64,000 nucleotides of DNA from Pseudomonadota bacterium (GCA_021816625.1 JAKAXM010000009.1:1-64000), one strand, 5' to 3'; positions 38,022-47,297 are shown, numbered from the stretch's first letter. Translations and numbers: made by a program. The notes: generated from the sequence alone by a model not told the origin.

Positions 38022-38138
38022 AGAACGACTTGGCGCCGGCGGCTAAAGCCCCCGCGCGCCGCCGCCTGCCATTGCGCCCCGTGCATTTTTAGCCGATAGT
38101 GAGCAAAACGGCGCCCCAAGCCGTGGGCAGGAGGAGAC

Positions 38139-38549
38139 ATGTCAGAGGATGTCTTGAGTATTCTGACGGAGGCCGTCAAGGGCCGCCGTTGTTGCGCAAT
38201 GCGCTACCGCGACCAGTTGCAGGCGCGTGTCGTGGAGCCGCATGCTATCTACGAGGATGCGAGCGGGGAGGTCATCGTCGATTGTTATCAGGTCGACGGT
38301 TACTCGCAGGCGGGTCGCACCCCGCCGTTCTGGCGACCGTTCCGGTTGCGCAAGATCGCCGCGGCGACCCTTCTGAAGAAGACCTTTGTGCCACGACGCT
38401 CGGAGGGTTTTAGCCCGACGCGGCTGCGTTACCGCTCGGGCCTGCTCTGCATCGTGTCCGAAGGTCTCGATGTCCGGGGGCGGATGCCGCGCACAGGCGA
38501 GGCCGTGGGCCCGTTTTTGCCACCCAAGGCCGCGCGCCACAGGCCCTGA
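38139..38549 (+). CDS. WYL-domain protein without HTH
   Basis: 136 residues with GGAGGAG upstream of the ATG. The segment AMRYRDQ..RVVEPHAIYED..GEVIVDCYQVDGYS, then PPFWRPFRLRKI, fits a WYL domain, a ligand-sensing fold usually fused to a helix-turn-helix. No HTH is visible before or after it. It may sense a small molecule or nucleic acid on its own. It is convergent with the EcsC gene (19-base gap). Confidence 0.75.
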   Translation: MSEDVLSILTEAVKGRRCCAMRYRDQLQARVVEPHAIYEDASGEVIVDCYQVDGYSQAGRTPPFWRPFRLRKIAAATLLKKTFVPRRSEGFSPTRLRYRSGLLCIVSEGLDVRGRMPRTGEAVGPFLPPKAARHRP

Positions 38550-38568
38550 TACACCTGATCGCCGCCCG

Positions 38569-39366
38569 TCACGCGGCGTAATGGGTGTAGGCCTCTTGTA
38601 CCACTTCCCCCCCGTATTTCCGTTCGAGCCGGCGGATGATGAAGTGTCCGCGCGCCATGCCTTGAAAATGGTCGATGAAAAGCCCGTTGACCAAGGCGCC
38701 CGAGGCGGCGCCTATGACCGGGATGGCCTGGGCGGCGGCCCTCTCGGTGACGTTTACCGAAAACCGCTCGGCGACCGTGGTGATCAGCCGCACGAGTGCG
38801 GGCGCATCGGTGCGCCGCAATCCGCGGCGGCCGACATGATTGATGGCGTCCGAGGTTGCCTGGGCGAGGGCCTCCCGAGTGGCGAGATAGGCAGGTCCGG
38901 CCCCCTCACCCGATCCGGTCGAACCTCCTAAGGCTAGTACCTGGACGCAGTCGAGTTGCGTGGCGGGGACCTCAAGATCGGCGCCTTCGCTGCGGGCTAT
39001 GTCGGCTATAGATCGCATCATGATGGTCAAGGAGATCGGCAGCTCGATTGCGAGGGCGGGCGCACCAAGAAAACCGCTGGCTGCGCCCATGAGGCTTGCC
39101 GCCGCCGTGTGCCAGCCTTCGGAGGCTCGCTGTGGTCCGCCGTGGCGGTCGGGACTGCGTAAGGTCGCAAGGGCGCTACGCAAGGATACATGGATCGCCC
39201 CTTGGGTAAGCCGCCCGATCTCGTCTGTGACGCGGCGCGGGAGGATGGCGATCGCCTTTTCCAGGGGCATACCGATTACTGCGGCAAGTCGCGCCGCAAG
39301 CCCCGGGTTCTCAAGGAGCCTGCGGGCGCGTTGCAAATCCTGGTGGTCGACATCATTGAGCGTCAT
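38569..39366 (-). CDS. EcsC family protein
   Basis: 265 residues. The C-terminal half matches the EcsC family: YLATREALAQATSDAINHVG, ALVRLITTVAERFSVNVTERAAAQAIPVIGA and INHF-like IDHFQGMARGHFIIRRLERKYG. Two weakly hydrophobic Gly/Ala stretches may touch the membrane. EcsC is named from the B. subtilis ecs operon, but this family's function is poorly known. It lies downstream of ptsI on the same strand, about 220 bases away. Confidence 0.85.
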   Translation of the reverse strand: MTLNDVDHQDLQRARRLLENPGLAARLAAVIGMPLEKAIAILPRRVTDEIGRLTQGAIHVSLRSALATLRSPDRHGGPQRASEGWHTAAASLMGAASGFLGAPALAIELPISLTIMMRSIADIARSEGADLEVPATQLDCVQVLALGGSTGSGEGAGPAYLATREALAQATSDAINHVGRRGLRRTDAPALVRLITTVAERFSVNVTERAAAQAIPVIGAASGALVNGLFIDHFQGMARGHFIIRRLERKYGGEVVQEAYTHYAA

Positions 39367-39586
39367 GGCTTGCGGTCTCGCGTCTCTCTGCCGGGCGCTT
39401 TGAGGCTAAGGACCGCTGGACGCCGGCGCATCAGGGCGCCTTCCTCCGGCCTCTGGCCACGGCCCATACTACGGCGGGGCAGCCCGTTTGACATCCGGCC
39501 CTTCGGAGGAGGCCTTCCCTTGGGGACGGTCGGTCAGCGGGCGCTCGGGAGGACGAGTTACCGTCCCGGGTCCAGCCGAGTCCCGT

Positions 39587-41347
39587 TCAGATCTCCCCAG
39601 CCTCCGTCTCCGCTTCGCCATCGCCGTTCATACGCTCGACGAGTGCCTGCAGGGTGCGGCTGTCACGGGCCCGCATGATCTCCGCAGCCTGCCGTCTTAG
39701 TTCGCCGATCGCGCTGTCGCGGACGATCTTTTTGATCTCGAGGAGTGCCGCCGGGTGCATGCTGAATTCGCGCAGTCCCAGACCCAGGAGGAGACGGGTG
39801 TAGCGGGAATCGCCTGCCATCTCTCCGCACATGGCGACCGGTATGCCCTGTTCCGCCGCTGCCTGTATCGTTTTTGCGATCAGTCGGAGGACCGAGGGAT
39901 GAAGGGGGTCGTAGAGGTAGTTCACAGTGTCATCGACCCGGTCGATGGCCAGTGTGTACTGAATGAGGTCGTTGGTCCCAATCGACAGGAAGTCCAGATG
40001 GGCAGCAAAGAGATCGGCGGACACCGCCGCCGCCGGCACCTCGATCATTCCCCCGATCGGGATATCGGGATCAAATCCGTGCCCGTCCTGGCGCAGGTCA
40101 GCTTGCACCTCGGCTACGATATCCCGGACTCGCGAGACCTCGTCGAGACTTGAGAGCATGGGTATCATAAGACGTACTTGGCCGAATGCCGAGGCCCGGA
40201 GGATGGCGCGCAGCTGGGTCTTGAATAGCGCCACGTCCTGCAGGCAGAGGCGCACGGCACGCAGCCCCAGGGCCGGGTTGACGGCCGTGATCGGTATCTC
40301 GATATCAATACGTTTGTCGGCGCCCAAATCGAGGGTGCGGATAGTAACGGGCCGCCCAGGCAGGTCTTTGATGACTCGTATGTAGGCGGCAAGCTGCTCC
40401 TCCTCGTTGGGCGGGGCACCGCGGTTCATGAACAAAAATTCCGTCCGGTACAGCCCAATCCCGTTGGCCAGCACCTGGTGTACCGCCGCGAGATCCTCCG
40501 GGAGTTCGATATTGGCCATGAGTTGAACGCTGACACCGTCGCGGCTCACTGCCTCACTCGTCCGCAAGGCATCGAGCTCACGCTGGAGGCGCGCGATCTT
40601 CTCGGCGCGCCGTTCGTATTCGGCGATCACGATGTCGTCGGCGTCCACGAACAGCACGCCGCGCTTTCCATCGACGATCAATTCGTCATCGTTATCGATA
40701 TATTGGGTGGCGCCGTGGACTGCGACGATGGCCGGTATGCCAAGGCTGCGCGATAGAATGGCGGTATGGGATATCGGGCCGCCAAGATTGGTGATAAAGG
40801 CGATGATACCCTTGTTCTTGAGGGCGACGGCATCTGCGGGGGCGAGGTCGTTGGCTACGACGACCCGCCCGCACAGATCGGCCGGCGCCCGTTCGTTTTC
40901 GCGCTCGTCGGGGTTTAGGAGGTTACGCAACACTCGCTCGACGACCTGAGCGACATCGATCTTTTTGTTGCGCAGGTACGGATCTTCCATGGCTTCAAAG
41001 ACCGCGATCAAGCGATCGCTTTGGGTCTTTAGGGCGAATTCCGCGTTCCACTGTTGTTCGCGGATATCGTCTATCGGCGCCTCAGAGACCATGGTGTCGC
41101 TCAATATCAAGAGGTGGGTGTCTATGAAGCTCGCCGCCTCGAGCGGGGCGTCTGCCGGGATGTGGTTACGTATCTCGCTCAATTCGGCCCGGGTGCTGGC
41201 CACGGCCGCTAGAAACCGCGCCACCTCCTCTTCCACGAGCTCTTTGGGCACGGCGTATTCGGGGACGCTTATGCGCTCACGTTTTATGACAAACGCGCGG
41301 CCGATCGCGATCCCGCTACTGACCCCTTTGCCGTGCAGTGCCAGCAT
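39587..41347 (-). CDS. ptsI: PTS enzyme I (EI)
   Basis: 586 residues from the ATG at 41347, which abuts the HPr stop. EI takes phosphate from phosphoenolpyruvate and passes it to HPr. The phosphorylated His is H194 (GGPISHTAIL). The PEP-binding region and active-site Cys (VAMCGEMAGD, about 500) are intact. There is no GAF domain, so this is the ordinary EI rather than EI-Ntr (PtsP). No sugar permease is nearby; the role is probably regulatory. Confidence 0.95.
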   Translation of the reverse strand: MLALHGKGVSSGIAIGRAFVIKRERISVPEYAVPKELVEEEVARFLAAVASTRAELSEIRNHIPADAPLEAASFIDTHLLILSDTMVSEAPIDDIREQQWNAEFALKTQSDRLIAVFEAMEDPYLRNKKIDVAQVVERVLRNLLNPDERENERAPADLCGRVVVANDLAPADAVALKNKGIIAFITNLGGPISHTAILSRSLGIPAIVAVHGATQYIDNDDELIVDGKRGVLFVDADDIVIAEYERRAEKIARLQRELDALRTSEAVSRDGVSVQLMANIELPEDLAAVHQVLANGIGLYRTEFLFMNRGAPPNEEEQLAAYIRVIKDLPGRPVTIRTLDLGADKRIDIEIPITAVNPALGLRAVRLCLQDVALFKTQLRAILRASAFGQVRLMIPMLSSLDEVSRVRDIVAEVQADLRQDGHGFDPDIPIGGMIEVPAAAVSADLFAAHLDFLSIGTNDLIQYTLAIDRVDDTVNYLYDPLHPSVLRLIAKTIQAAAEQGIPVAMCGEMAGDSRYTRLLLGLGLREFSMHPAALLEIKKIVRDSAIGELRRQAAEIMRARDSRTLQALVERMNGDGEAETEAGEI

Positions 41348-41616
41348 CAGCTGCTCTCTCCAAAGCGACTCTGGATTAACTCCGACAGCGCGGCGGTGGC
41401 CGCAGCCTCGTCGGGCCCTTCTGCACAAATCTTGAGGGTGCTGCCTTGCCCAGCTGCGAGCATCATGATGCCCATGATGCTCTTGCCATTGACGGTGCGG
41501 CCATCGCGCGTAACCGTGATTGCCGAAGCAAACGACGACGCGAGGCTCACGAGCTTTGCCGATGCGCGCGCGTGCATGCCAAGTTTATTTACCACCAGGA
41601 TCTCAACGCACTTCAT
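41347..41616 (-). CDS. ptsH: Phosphocarrier HPr
   Basis: 89 residues from the ATG at 41616; an ATG at 41625 is an alternative. H15 (GMHARA), the EI-phosphorylated residue, and S46 (NGKSIMGI), the HPr kinase target, fall at exactly the standard positions. The coding start overlaps the EIIA gene and the stop overlaps ptsI by one base. With hprK present, both His and Ser phosphorylation are expected. Confidence 0.95.
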   Translation of the reverse strand: MKCVEILVVNKLGMHARASAKLVSLASSFASAITVTRDGRTVNGKSIMGIMMLAAGQGSTLKICAEGPDEAAATAALSELIQSRFGESS

Positions 41617-42025
41617 GATCGGCATTATCCAGAAGACAAAATTCCGTAGCGCACACGATTCCTTCCATGCCGCCGCTCAGTGCCTTACCTATCAACTCAT
41701 GGAGAGGCAAGTCCCGGTAGTTCAGGACGCGGATCAGCATGGGAAGATTGAGGCCGGTAACAAGCTCGATGCGATGGCGGGCCAAAAGCCGACAGGCGAC
41801 GTTGATGTGCGTCGCCCCGTAGATGTCGGCCAGGATCAGGACGCCGTTACCCTCATCTACGGCCTTGATCGCTTGGGCAAGGGATGCACCCAATTCGTCG
41901 GGGGGCGTGTCGTAGCGGACGGGGAAGGCGGCGAGCGCTGGTGGCCGCTGGCCGAGGACGTGATCAACGGCTTCCAGCAAACCGAGTGCCACGTCTTTTT
42001 GTGCAAGAACCAGCAATCCTATCAT
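41603..42025 (-). CDS. PTS EIIA (mannose-type) lacking the phosphorylation His
   Basis: 140 residues of the EIIA-Man fold: NH2-MIGLLVLAQKDVALGLLEAVDHVLG, then VLILADIYGATHINVACRLL and LNLPMLIRVLNYRDLPL. Relatives in this locus begin MIGILLITHGTLGESL, where the His in T-H-G is phosphorylated. Here this reads A-Q-K: codon CAA at residue 9. The rest of the fold is intact with no frameshift. The gene is well placed between rapZ and ptsH. It may be a phosphorylation-independent regulator, or a decaying gene. It also contains the sigma-54-like site listed separately. Confidence 0.88.
   Translation of the reverse strand: MIGLLVLAQKDVALGLLEAVDHVLGQRPPALAAFPVRYDTPPDELGASLAQAIKAVDEGNGVLILADIYGATHINVACRLLARHRIELVTGLNLPMLIRVLNYRDLPLHELIGKALSGGMEGIVCATEFCLLDNADHEVR
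41976..41991 (-). promoter_or_regulatory. Candidate sigma-54 (-24/-12) promoter inside EIIA
   Basis: The minus strand reads TGGCACTCGGTTTGCT, matching TGGCAC-N5-TTGC(A/T) at every fixed base with correct -24/-12 spacing. It lies 35-50 bases into the EIIA gene, about 360 bases ahead of ptsH. rpoN is in the same cluster. A match in coding DNA can be chance, so it stays a candidate. Confidence 0.4.
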
Positions 42026-42092
42026 TAACCCCTTACCCCTCTATCCCGCCGTAATAGCCGTAAATACCGTTAGCACCTGTGAGTGTATACCG

Positions 42093-42977
42093 TTATGCCG
42101 GTTTCGCTGGCGGGGGGGACAGACCCTCCGTCAATTCGCGGTGACGGATCTGGGTGCTGATGCCCTGTTTTCGAAAGTGCGCGGCCAGCTTTTCCACGAG
42201 ATACACGGAGCGGTGCTGGCCGCCCGTACAGCCTATGGCCACTGTGAGATAACTGCGGTTTTCCTGTTCGAAGCCCGGTAGCCAGCGCGCCAGGAAGTCG
42301 GCGATATGTTCCTGCATCGCCGCGACTTCCGGATGGCGGTCGAGGAAGGCCGCAACCTCCTGGTCGCGGCCGGTCAGCGCGCGCAGGCTCTGTTCCCAAT
42401 AGGGATTGGGTAGGCAGCGGACGTCGAATACGTAGTCGGCGTCGAGCGGTGTCCCATGCTTGAAGCCAAAGGATTCAAAGAGCAAGGTAATGCCGCGCGT
42501 GCTACTACCGCGCGCGAACTCATAGATGAGCTGGCGCAGTTGCTGGGCGCTCGTATGGGTCGTGTCTATGCGTCGCGTGGACGAAAGCGATAGGGGCTCG
42601 AGCAACGATTTCTCGAGACGTATGCTCTCCAGAAGCGGCGTCTGGGCATTACTCAAGGGGTGCCGTCTGCGCGTTTCCTTGAAGCGCTTTACGAGCACGG
42701 CCTCGTCGGCTTCGAGAAATATGATGCGATAGTCGATCCCTACGGCGCGCAGTTTCTCGAGATTCATGGGCGCGGTGTCGAGAAAGAGACGGTTACGGGC
42801 GTCTATGCCCAGAGCAATATCCGAAAACTCCGATCCGACCCCGGCTACGTGATTGGCAAAATGCGGCAGCAGGGCTGCCGGCAGGTTGTCGATGCAATAA
42901 AAACCCACGTCCTCCAGGGCTTGCAGGGCGATACTTTTGCCAGATCCCGACAGACCGCTTATGATGATGAAACTCAT
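42093..42977 (-). CDS. rapZ: RNase adaptor protein RapZ
   Basis: 294 residues. P-loop GLSGSGKS (8-15), the family Walker-B-like IIFLEADEAVLVKRFKETRRRHPL, and the C-terminal GCTGGQHRSVYL. RapZ binds GlmZ-type small RNAs and directs RNase E, and senses glucosamine-6-phosphate. The start overlaps the hprK end by 4 bases. Cluster order with hprK and HPr is conserved. Confidence 0.96.
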   Translation of the reverse strand: MSFIIISGLSGSGKSIALQALEDVGFYCIDNLPAALLPHFANHVAGVGSEFSDIALGIDARNRLFLDTAPMNLEKLRAVGIDYRIIFLEADEAVLVKRFKETRRRHPLSNAQTPLLESIRLEKSLLEPLSLSSTRRIDTTHTSAQQLRQLIYEFARGSSTRGITLLFESFGFKHGTPLDADYVFDVRCLPNPYWEQSLRALTGRDQEVAAFLDRHPEVAAMQEHIADFLARWLPGFEQENRSYLTVAIGCTGGQHRSVYLVEKLAAHFRKQGISTQIRHRELTEGLSPPPAKPA

Positions 42978-43921
42978 GACGGTTTCATGGCGAGGCTTTG
43001 GCGGCGCATGAAGTCTTCGAGCGCGTTGATCCCGCGCCGACGGAGAATGTGTCCGCGGGTCGCGACCTCGACTAGGACTGCGAGGTTGCGGCCGGGAGCG
43101 ACGAATAGCGCCACTTCGGCTACCTCGATCCCGAGTATCGAGCGCGTCTTTTGTTCAGCCTGCAGCCTATCGATGCCCGCCTGCGCGCCCGGTGCGTAAT
43201 CTTTAAGCCGTACGATAAGGTGCAGGGTCTTCTCGCGCCGGACCGCGGTTTCACCGAACATGGCGCGGATGTTCAGGATGCCAAGGCCCCGGACCTCCAG
43301 GAAGTCGCATAGCATGTCGGGGCAGCGTCCCTGCAAGGCGTCGGGCCCAAGCCGGAAGAACTCGCAGGCATCGTCTGCGATGAGCCTATGTCCGCGGCTC
43401 AAAAGCTCCAAGGCGAGCTCGCTCTTGCCGATCCCGCTTTCGCCCGTCAAGAACACCCCAAGGCCCATGACCTCCATGAATACGCCGTGCAGGACCTCGC
43501 GTTCGGCGAGCGCGCGCGCCAGATAAAACTGAAGGTCATGGATGACGCGCGGGCTCGGCAGTGATGAACGAAAGAGCGGCATGGCCGCTGTGTTGGCGGC
43601 CTCCAGCATATCGTCTGGGATGGTCTCGTCGTTTGCTACGATGACGATGGCAGACGAGGGCGACCCAAATATCTCCGCTAGCGCCTCTTTTCGAGCGGCG
43701 CTCGTTATGTGGTCGTAGAGGTAGGCCTTTTCGTTTGCGCCTATGACCTGGACGCGGTTGGGATGCACGAAGTTCAGGTGGCCAACCAGCGCCATGCCCG
43801 GGAAGCGCGCGGTCGCAAGTTCGAGCAGCCGGCTTGCGCCGGCCCGCCCTCCGACCCACGCGAGCTTTAGGGTCTCGTGTTGGGCCTCGTAGACGTCTTC
43901 CGCGGTCAATATGGTACTCAT
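42974..43921 (-). CDS. hprK: HPr kinase/phosphorylase HprK
   Basis: 315 residues. N-terminal domain (1-130) with catalytic domain Walker A GESGIGKS (160-167) and the HprK signature EVRGLGILNIRAMFGE. It phosphorylates Ser46 of HPr with ATP or PPi and removes the phosphate with Pi. In proteobacteria it modulates a regulatory PTS. It overlaps rapZ and is separated from hpf by 144 bases, where ptsN is absent. Confidence 0.96.
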   Translation of the reverse strand: MSTILTAEDVYEAQHETLKLAWVGGRAGASRLLELATARFPGMALVGHLNFVHPNRVQVIGANEKAYLYDHITSAARKEALAEIFGSPSSAIVIVANDETIPDDMLEAANTAAMPLFRSSLPSPRVIHDLQFYLARALAEREVLHGVFMEVMGLGVFLTGESGIGKSELALELLSRGHRLIADDACEFFRLGPDALQGRCPDMLCDFLEVRGLGILNIRAMFGETAVRREKTLHLIVRLKDYAPGAQAGIDRLQAEQKTRSILGIEVAEVALFVAPGRNLAVLVEVATRGHILRRRGINALEDFMRRQSLAMKPS

Positions 43922-44065
43922 GGCACCCGGTTTTCATCCGCAGGCACGGTGTCCCGGGGCGGGACACTCCGCCGTGAGGCGGTCATGGCGCGGAATGCTA
44001 TCGCCTCAGTATATCGCTCCCGGCGGAAATGGGCGAGATGTGTCCGCCATTGCCGGCGATCGGGC
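43922..44065. other. Spacer between hpf and hprK lacking ptsN
   Basis: This 144-base stretch is the place where ptsN (EIIA-Ntr) usually lies in rpoN-hpf-ptsN-hprK-type clusters. It is too short for ptsN (about 450 bases), and neither strand shows a remnant. A promoter for hprK might be here, but none stands out. Confidence 0.6.
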
Positions 44066-44365
44066 TTAGCCGGGGCGGTGGGGATCGGTCATTTTCTCCT
44101 TGTGGCGCAGGACTTGTCGGTCGAGCTTGTCTATGAGCAGGTCGATTGCGGCATACATGTCTTCACCCGCGGCATCGGCATGGATGACCGCGCCTTTAGC
44201 GCGGATGTTGGCCTCGGCGCTGAAGCGCTTCTTCTCGACGTGCAAGACGACGTCGGCGGTAATGGCATGGTCGAAGTGGCGCTGGATGCGGCCGACTTTT
44301 TCACGTGCGTAGTCGCGCAAGGGTGGGGTTATATCGACCTGCTGTCCGCTAACTGTGATATCCAT
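44066..44365 (-). CDS. hpf: Ribosome hibernation-promoting factor HPF
   Basis: 99 residues, the short HPF type (no C-terminal dimerisation domain). It binds the decoding region of 30S and promotes 100S ribosome dimers with RMF-like factors. Family features: ITPPLRDYAREKVGRIQRHFD and ANIRAKGAVIHADAAGEDMYAAIDLLIDKL. It is 20 bases downstream of rpoN, as usual. Confidence 0.95.
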   Translation of the reverse strand: MDITVSGQQVDITPPLRDYAREKVGRIQRHFDHAITADVVLHVEKKRFSAEANIRAKGAVIHADAAGEDMYAAIDLLIDKLDRQVLRHKEKMTDPHRPG

Positions 44366-44385
44366 TGGATTCCCCTTATTGTTGG

Positions 44386-45828
44386 CTAGACAAGCGATTT
44401 CCGCTGACTCGATGGCGGGATGCTGAGTGACTCCCGGTACTTTGCAATGGTACGGCGCGCGATGTTGATGCCTTGCTCCAAAAGCATGTCGGCGATCTTG
44501 CTGTCGCTAACCGGTCGTTCCGGCGACTCGTTTTCGACGATCTTGCGAATAAGCGAGCGAATGGCCGTAGCCGAGCAGGTGCCCCCATCGGCAGTACCCA
44601 CGTGGCTTGAAAAGAAATACTTAAGTTCGAATATGCCGCGCGGCGTCATCATATACTTGCTGGTCGTGACGCGTGACACCGTGGATTCGTGCATGCCCAC
44701 CTCGCCTGCCACGTCGTGCAGGACGAGGGGCTTCATCGCCTCCGGGCCGTGCTCGAAAAACGCCCGCTGGCGGTCTACGATCACGCGCGCGACCTTGAGT
44801 AGGGTGTCATTGCGACTCTGCAGGCTCTTTAAGAACCAGCGTGCTTCTTGGAGGTGGTCATGCAGGAAGCGGTCCTGTGCCGAGCCGCGGCCCCGCTGAA
44901 TCATCTGCTCGTAGTGGGCGTTGATGCGCAGTCGCGGCATGGCAGCCACGTTCAGTTCCGCACGCCAGCTTCCGCGCCGCTTCTTGACGATCACCTCGGG
45001 CACCACATAGGTCGCGGGGGTGCTGGACACGAGCGCGCCCGGCCGGGGATTCAGACTCTTTAGAAGGGTCAGTGCCTGCCCCAACGTATCGGAGTCGAGG
45101 TGGGTCAGGCGCTTTATCTCTTTGAAGTCCCGCAGTCCGAGCAGTTTAAGGTGCGCAGGATCGGTCAGCAGGCGGGCGGCATCGCGATAGGGGGTCGCGG
45201 GGTCGAGGCGGCGCAGCTGCAGGTCGAGGCATTCACCGAGGTGTCGGGCCGCGACCCCGATCGGGTCGAAATTCTGCACCTGATGCAAAACCGCCTCGAC
45301 TTCGTCTTCACCGAGATCGAGATCCGGGAGTGTCGACAGGATCTCGTTTACGCCCCCAATGAAATACCCGTCCTCATCGATCGCGTCTATGATGGCTACG
45401 GCAATCAGACGGTCGCGTTCCGAGAACGGGGTCATTTGGAGTTGCCAGAGCAGGTGTTCCTTGAGGCTGGTAGGCAGGCTGTTGCGGGCCTCGAAACTGG
45501 TCTCGTTTTCCTTGTCGTCGCTGCCGTTGCCGGTGCTTGCCGTCCCGTAGTTCTCCTCCCAATCGAGTTCCTTTAGCTCGCCGTCGCCATTATCCCCGTC
45601 GTCGGTCGCGCCATCGTCCTGGCTCGTTTCCGCGGCCGTAGTCTCGGCCGCTACGCCTTCCTCGCCTTCAGGGTGATCGCTTTCCTCGAGCAAGGGGTTT
45701 TTTTCGAGGACTTCGCGGATCTCTTGCTCGAGCTCTATGGACGATAGCTGCAACAGGCGGATCGCCTGTTGCAGCTGGGGCGTGATCGTGAGGTGTTGCC
45801 CGATTCTGAGGTCAAGTGTCTGTTTCAT
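44386..45828 (-). CDS. rpoN: RNA polymerase sigma-54 factor RpoN
   Basis: 480 residues from the ATG at 45828 with AGGAG upstream. Region I is Gln/Leu-rich (LRIGQHLTITPQLQQAIRLLQLSSIELEQEI) and binds activators; an acidic Region II linker (about 55-105) follows; the core-binding and HTH regions precede the RpoN box ARRTIAKYR (about 457-465), which reads the -24 element. It directs activator-dependent promoters. It lies between lptB and hpf. Confidence 0.97.
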   Translation of the reverse strand: MKQTLDLRIGQHLTITPQLQQAIRLLQLSSIELEQEIREVLEKNPLLEESDHPEGEEGVAAETTAAETSQDDGATDDGDNGDGELKELDWEENYGTASTGNGSDDKENETSFEARNSLPTSLKEHLLWQLQMTPFSERDRLIAVAIIDAIDEDGYFIGGVNEILSTLPDLDLGEDEVEAVLHQVQNFDPIGVAARHLGECLDLQLRRLDPATPYRDAARLLTDPAHLKLLGLRDFKEIKRLTHLDSDTLGQALTLLKSLNPRPGALVSSTPATYVVPEVIVKKRRGSWRAELNVAAMPRLRINAHYEQMIQRGRGSAQDRFLHDHLQEARWFLKSLQSRNDTLLKVARVIVDRQRAFFEHGPEAMKPLVLHDVAGEVGMHESTVSRVTTSKYMMTPRGIFELKYFFSSHVGTADGGTCSATAIRSLIRKIVENESPERPVSDSKIADMLLEQGINIARRTIAKYRESLSIPPSSQRKSLV

Positions 45829-46069
45829 GGGGCTCCTGAACCCAAGTTTAGTCCATTCCGGGAATTTCCGGAACGCCGACCGAGGCCCATGGCCCGGGCG
45901 GCAGGTCTCGGCCATACCCGCGGTCGCCGCTTGGCTCGGGGCCCCGTTTCGGCAAGAGCGGCCCCTGTCCATCGCAATCGGGGCCCTTGCCGCGTCTCGT
46001 CGCATGAGCTCAGGGTCGGGATTGGGGAAGAAGGCCGGACTTCTGGCGGATGCGGTGGCCCTGAGGGTC

Positions 46070-46795
46070 CTAGAGCACGAAATTCTCGCCGAGATAGACC
46101 CGTTTGACGTCGGCATTGCTAAGGAGCGCCCCGGGCTCGCCTGCGGCCAGCACGTGTCCGTCGTTGATGATATAGGCGCGGTCGCAGATCTTGAGGGTTT
46201 CGCGGACGTTATGGTCGGTTATGAGTACGCCGATGCCGAGTTTGCGCAGATGCGAGATATGCTGCTGGATGTCGATCACCGAGATCGGGTCGACGCCCGC
46301 AAAGGGTTCGTCTAGGAGCATGAAGCGGGGCGTGGTAGCGAGCGCCCGGGCGATCTCTACGCGCCGGCGTTCGCCCCCCGATAGGCTCATGCCCATGGTC
46401 TTGCGGCGATCCGCGATGTGCAGATCCTGCAGTAACTCCTCGAGCCGCGCCGACCGCGCCTGCGAATCCAGCCCCTCTACTGTCTCTAAGATTGCGAGGA
46501 TGTTGTCTTCGACGGTCAATTTGCGGAAGACCGATGCCTCCTGCGGTAGGTAACCGACCCCCAGTTTGGCGCGCGCATGCATCGGCAAGCCGCCGATGTC
46601 TACCCCGTCCAACAGGATTTGCCCCTGGTCTCTGCGGATAAGCCCGATTACCATATAAAAGCATGTGGTCTTGCCCGCCCCGTTGGGTCCTAATAGGCCG
46701 ACCACCTCGCCGGCCTGCACTTCTAGGCTTACGTCTTTGACGACGCGCCGTCCCTTGTAGCCCTTCGAGAGGTGCATGGCCTCGAGCTTACTCAT
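46070..46795 (-). CDS. lptB: LPS export ABC ATPase LptB
   Basis: 241 residues. Walker A GPNGAGKT (36-43), signature LSGGERRR, and Walker [14 protein letters not shown]. LptB powers LPS extraction from the inner membrane with LptF and LptG, which are not in this window. The start overlaps lptA by 8 bases. It is 241 bases upstream of rpoN, standard order. Confidence 0.97.
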   Translation of the reverse strand: MSKLEAMHLSKGYKGRRVVKDVSLEVQAGEVVGLLGPNGAGKTTCFYMVIGLIRRDQGQILLDGVDIGGLPMHARAKLGVGYLPQEASVFRKLTVEDNILAILETVEGLDSQARSARLEELLQDLHIADRRKTMGMSLSGGERRRVEIARALATTPRFMLLDEPFAGVDPISVIDIQQHISHLRKLGIGVLITDHNVRETLKICDRAYIINDGHVLAAGEPGALLSNADVKRVYLGENFVL

Positions 46796-47297
46796 GAGCC
46801 GTCCCGGTTTTCGGTGTGTGCGTCCGGGGAATGATGCGGGCATGGACGCGGGTCTTAGGCCCGCGCTCGGCGGTGATGCGCCGGGAGCGCACATAGTAGT
46901 GGACCACGTGACCGTGCAGGACATCGGTCCCCTGGCGAAACATGACCTGGCCCGTGAGGGTGACTTCGTCGGGGGCGGCCGCGAAGTGCAGCGTGTGCGC
47001 GACGCCAAAGAGCGGCAAGCCGCCGGTCTTTTGATCCTCCATGTGGACCGGGAACCCGACGGCATCTATCGAGATCACCTTACCGTGTGCTGAGTGCACG
47101 CGTACGCGTGCGGCTCGTATCGTGAGCCCGTCCTGGACTATGCGCACATGTCCCTCATAGAGACTGAGACCGGTGCGCTCGTCGACCTGGATGGTGTCGG
47201 CGCGCACGCTTAGAGGCTGTGCGAGTTGCCGGGTACGGGCGACTGCAGACGAAGCCAGTGCGCAGACCGTGAGCCCGATGGTCAGGGCGGATCTCAT
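46788..47297 (-). CDS. lptA: LPS bridge protein LptA
   Basis: 169 residues with a signal peptide (about 1-21, cut near VAR). The OstA-like beta-jellyroll begins [31 protein letters not shown]. LptA forms the periplasmic bridge that carries LPS between LptC and LptD. It overlaps lptC by 4 bases and lptB by 8. The C-terminal extension (about 150-169) is basic. Confidence 0.93.
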   Translation of the reverse strand: MRSALTIGLTVCALASSAVARTRQLAQPLSVRADTIQVDERTGLSLYEGHVRIVQDGLTIRAARVRVHSAHGKVISIDAVGFPVHMEDQKTGGLPLFGVAHTLHFAAAPDEVTLTGQVMFRQGTDVLHGHVVHYYVRSRRITAERGPKTRVHARIIPRTHTPKTGTAHE

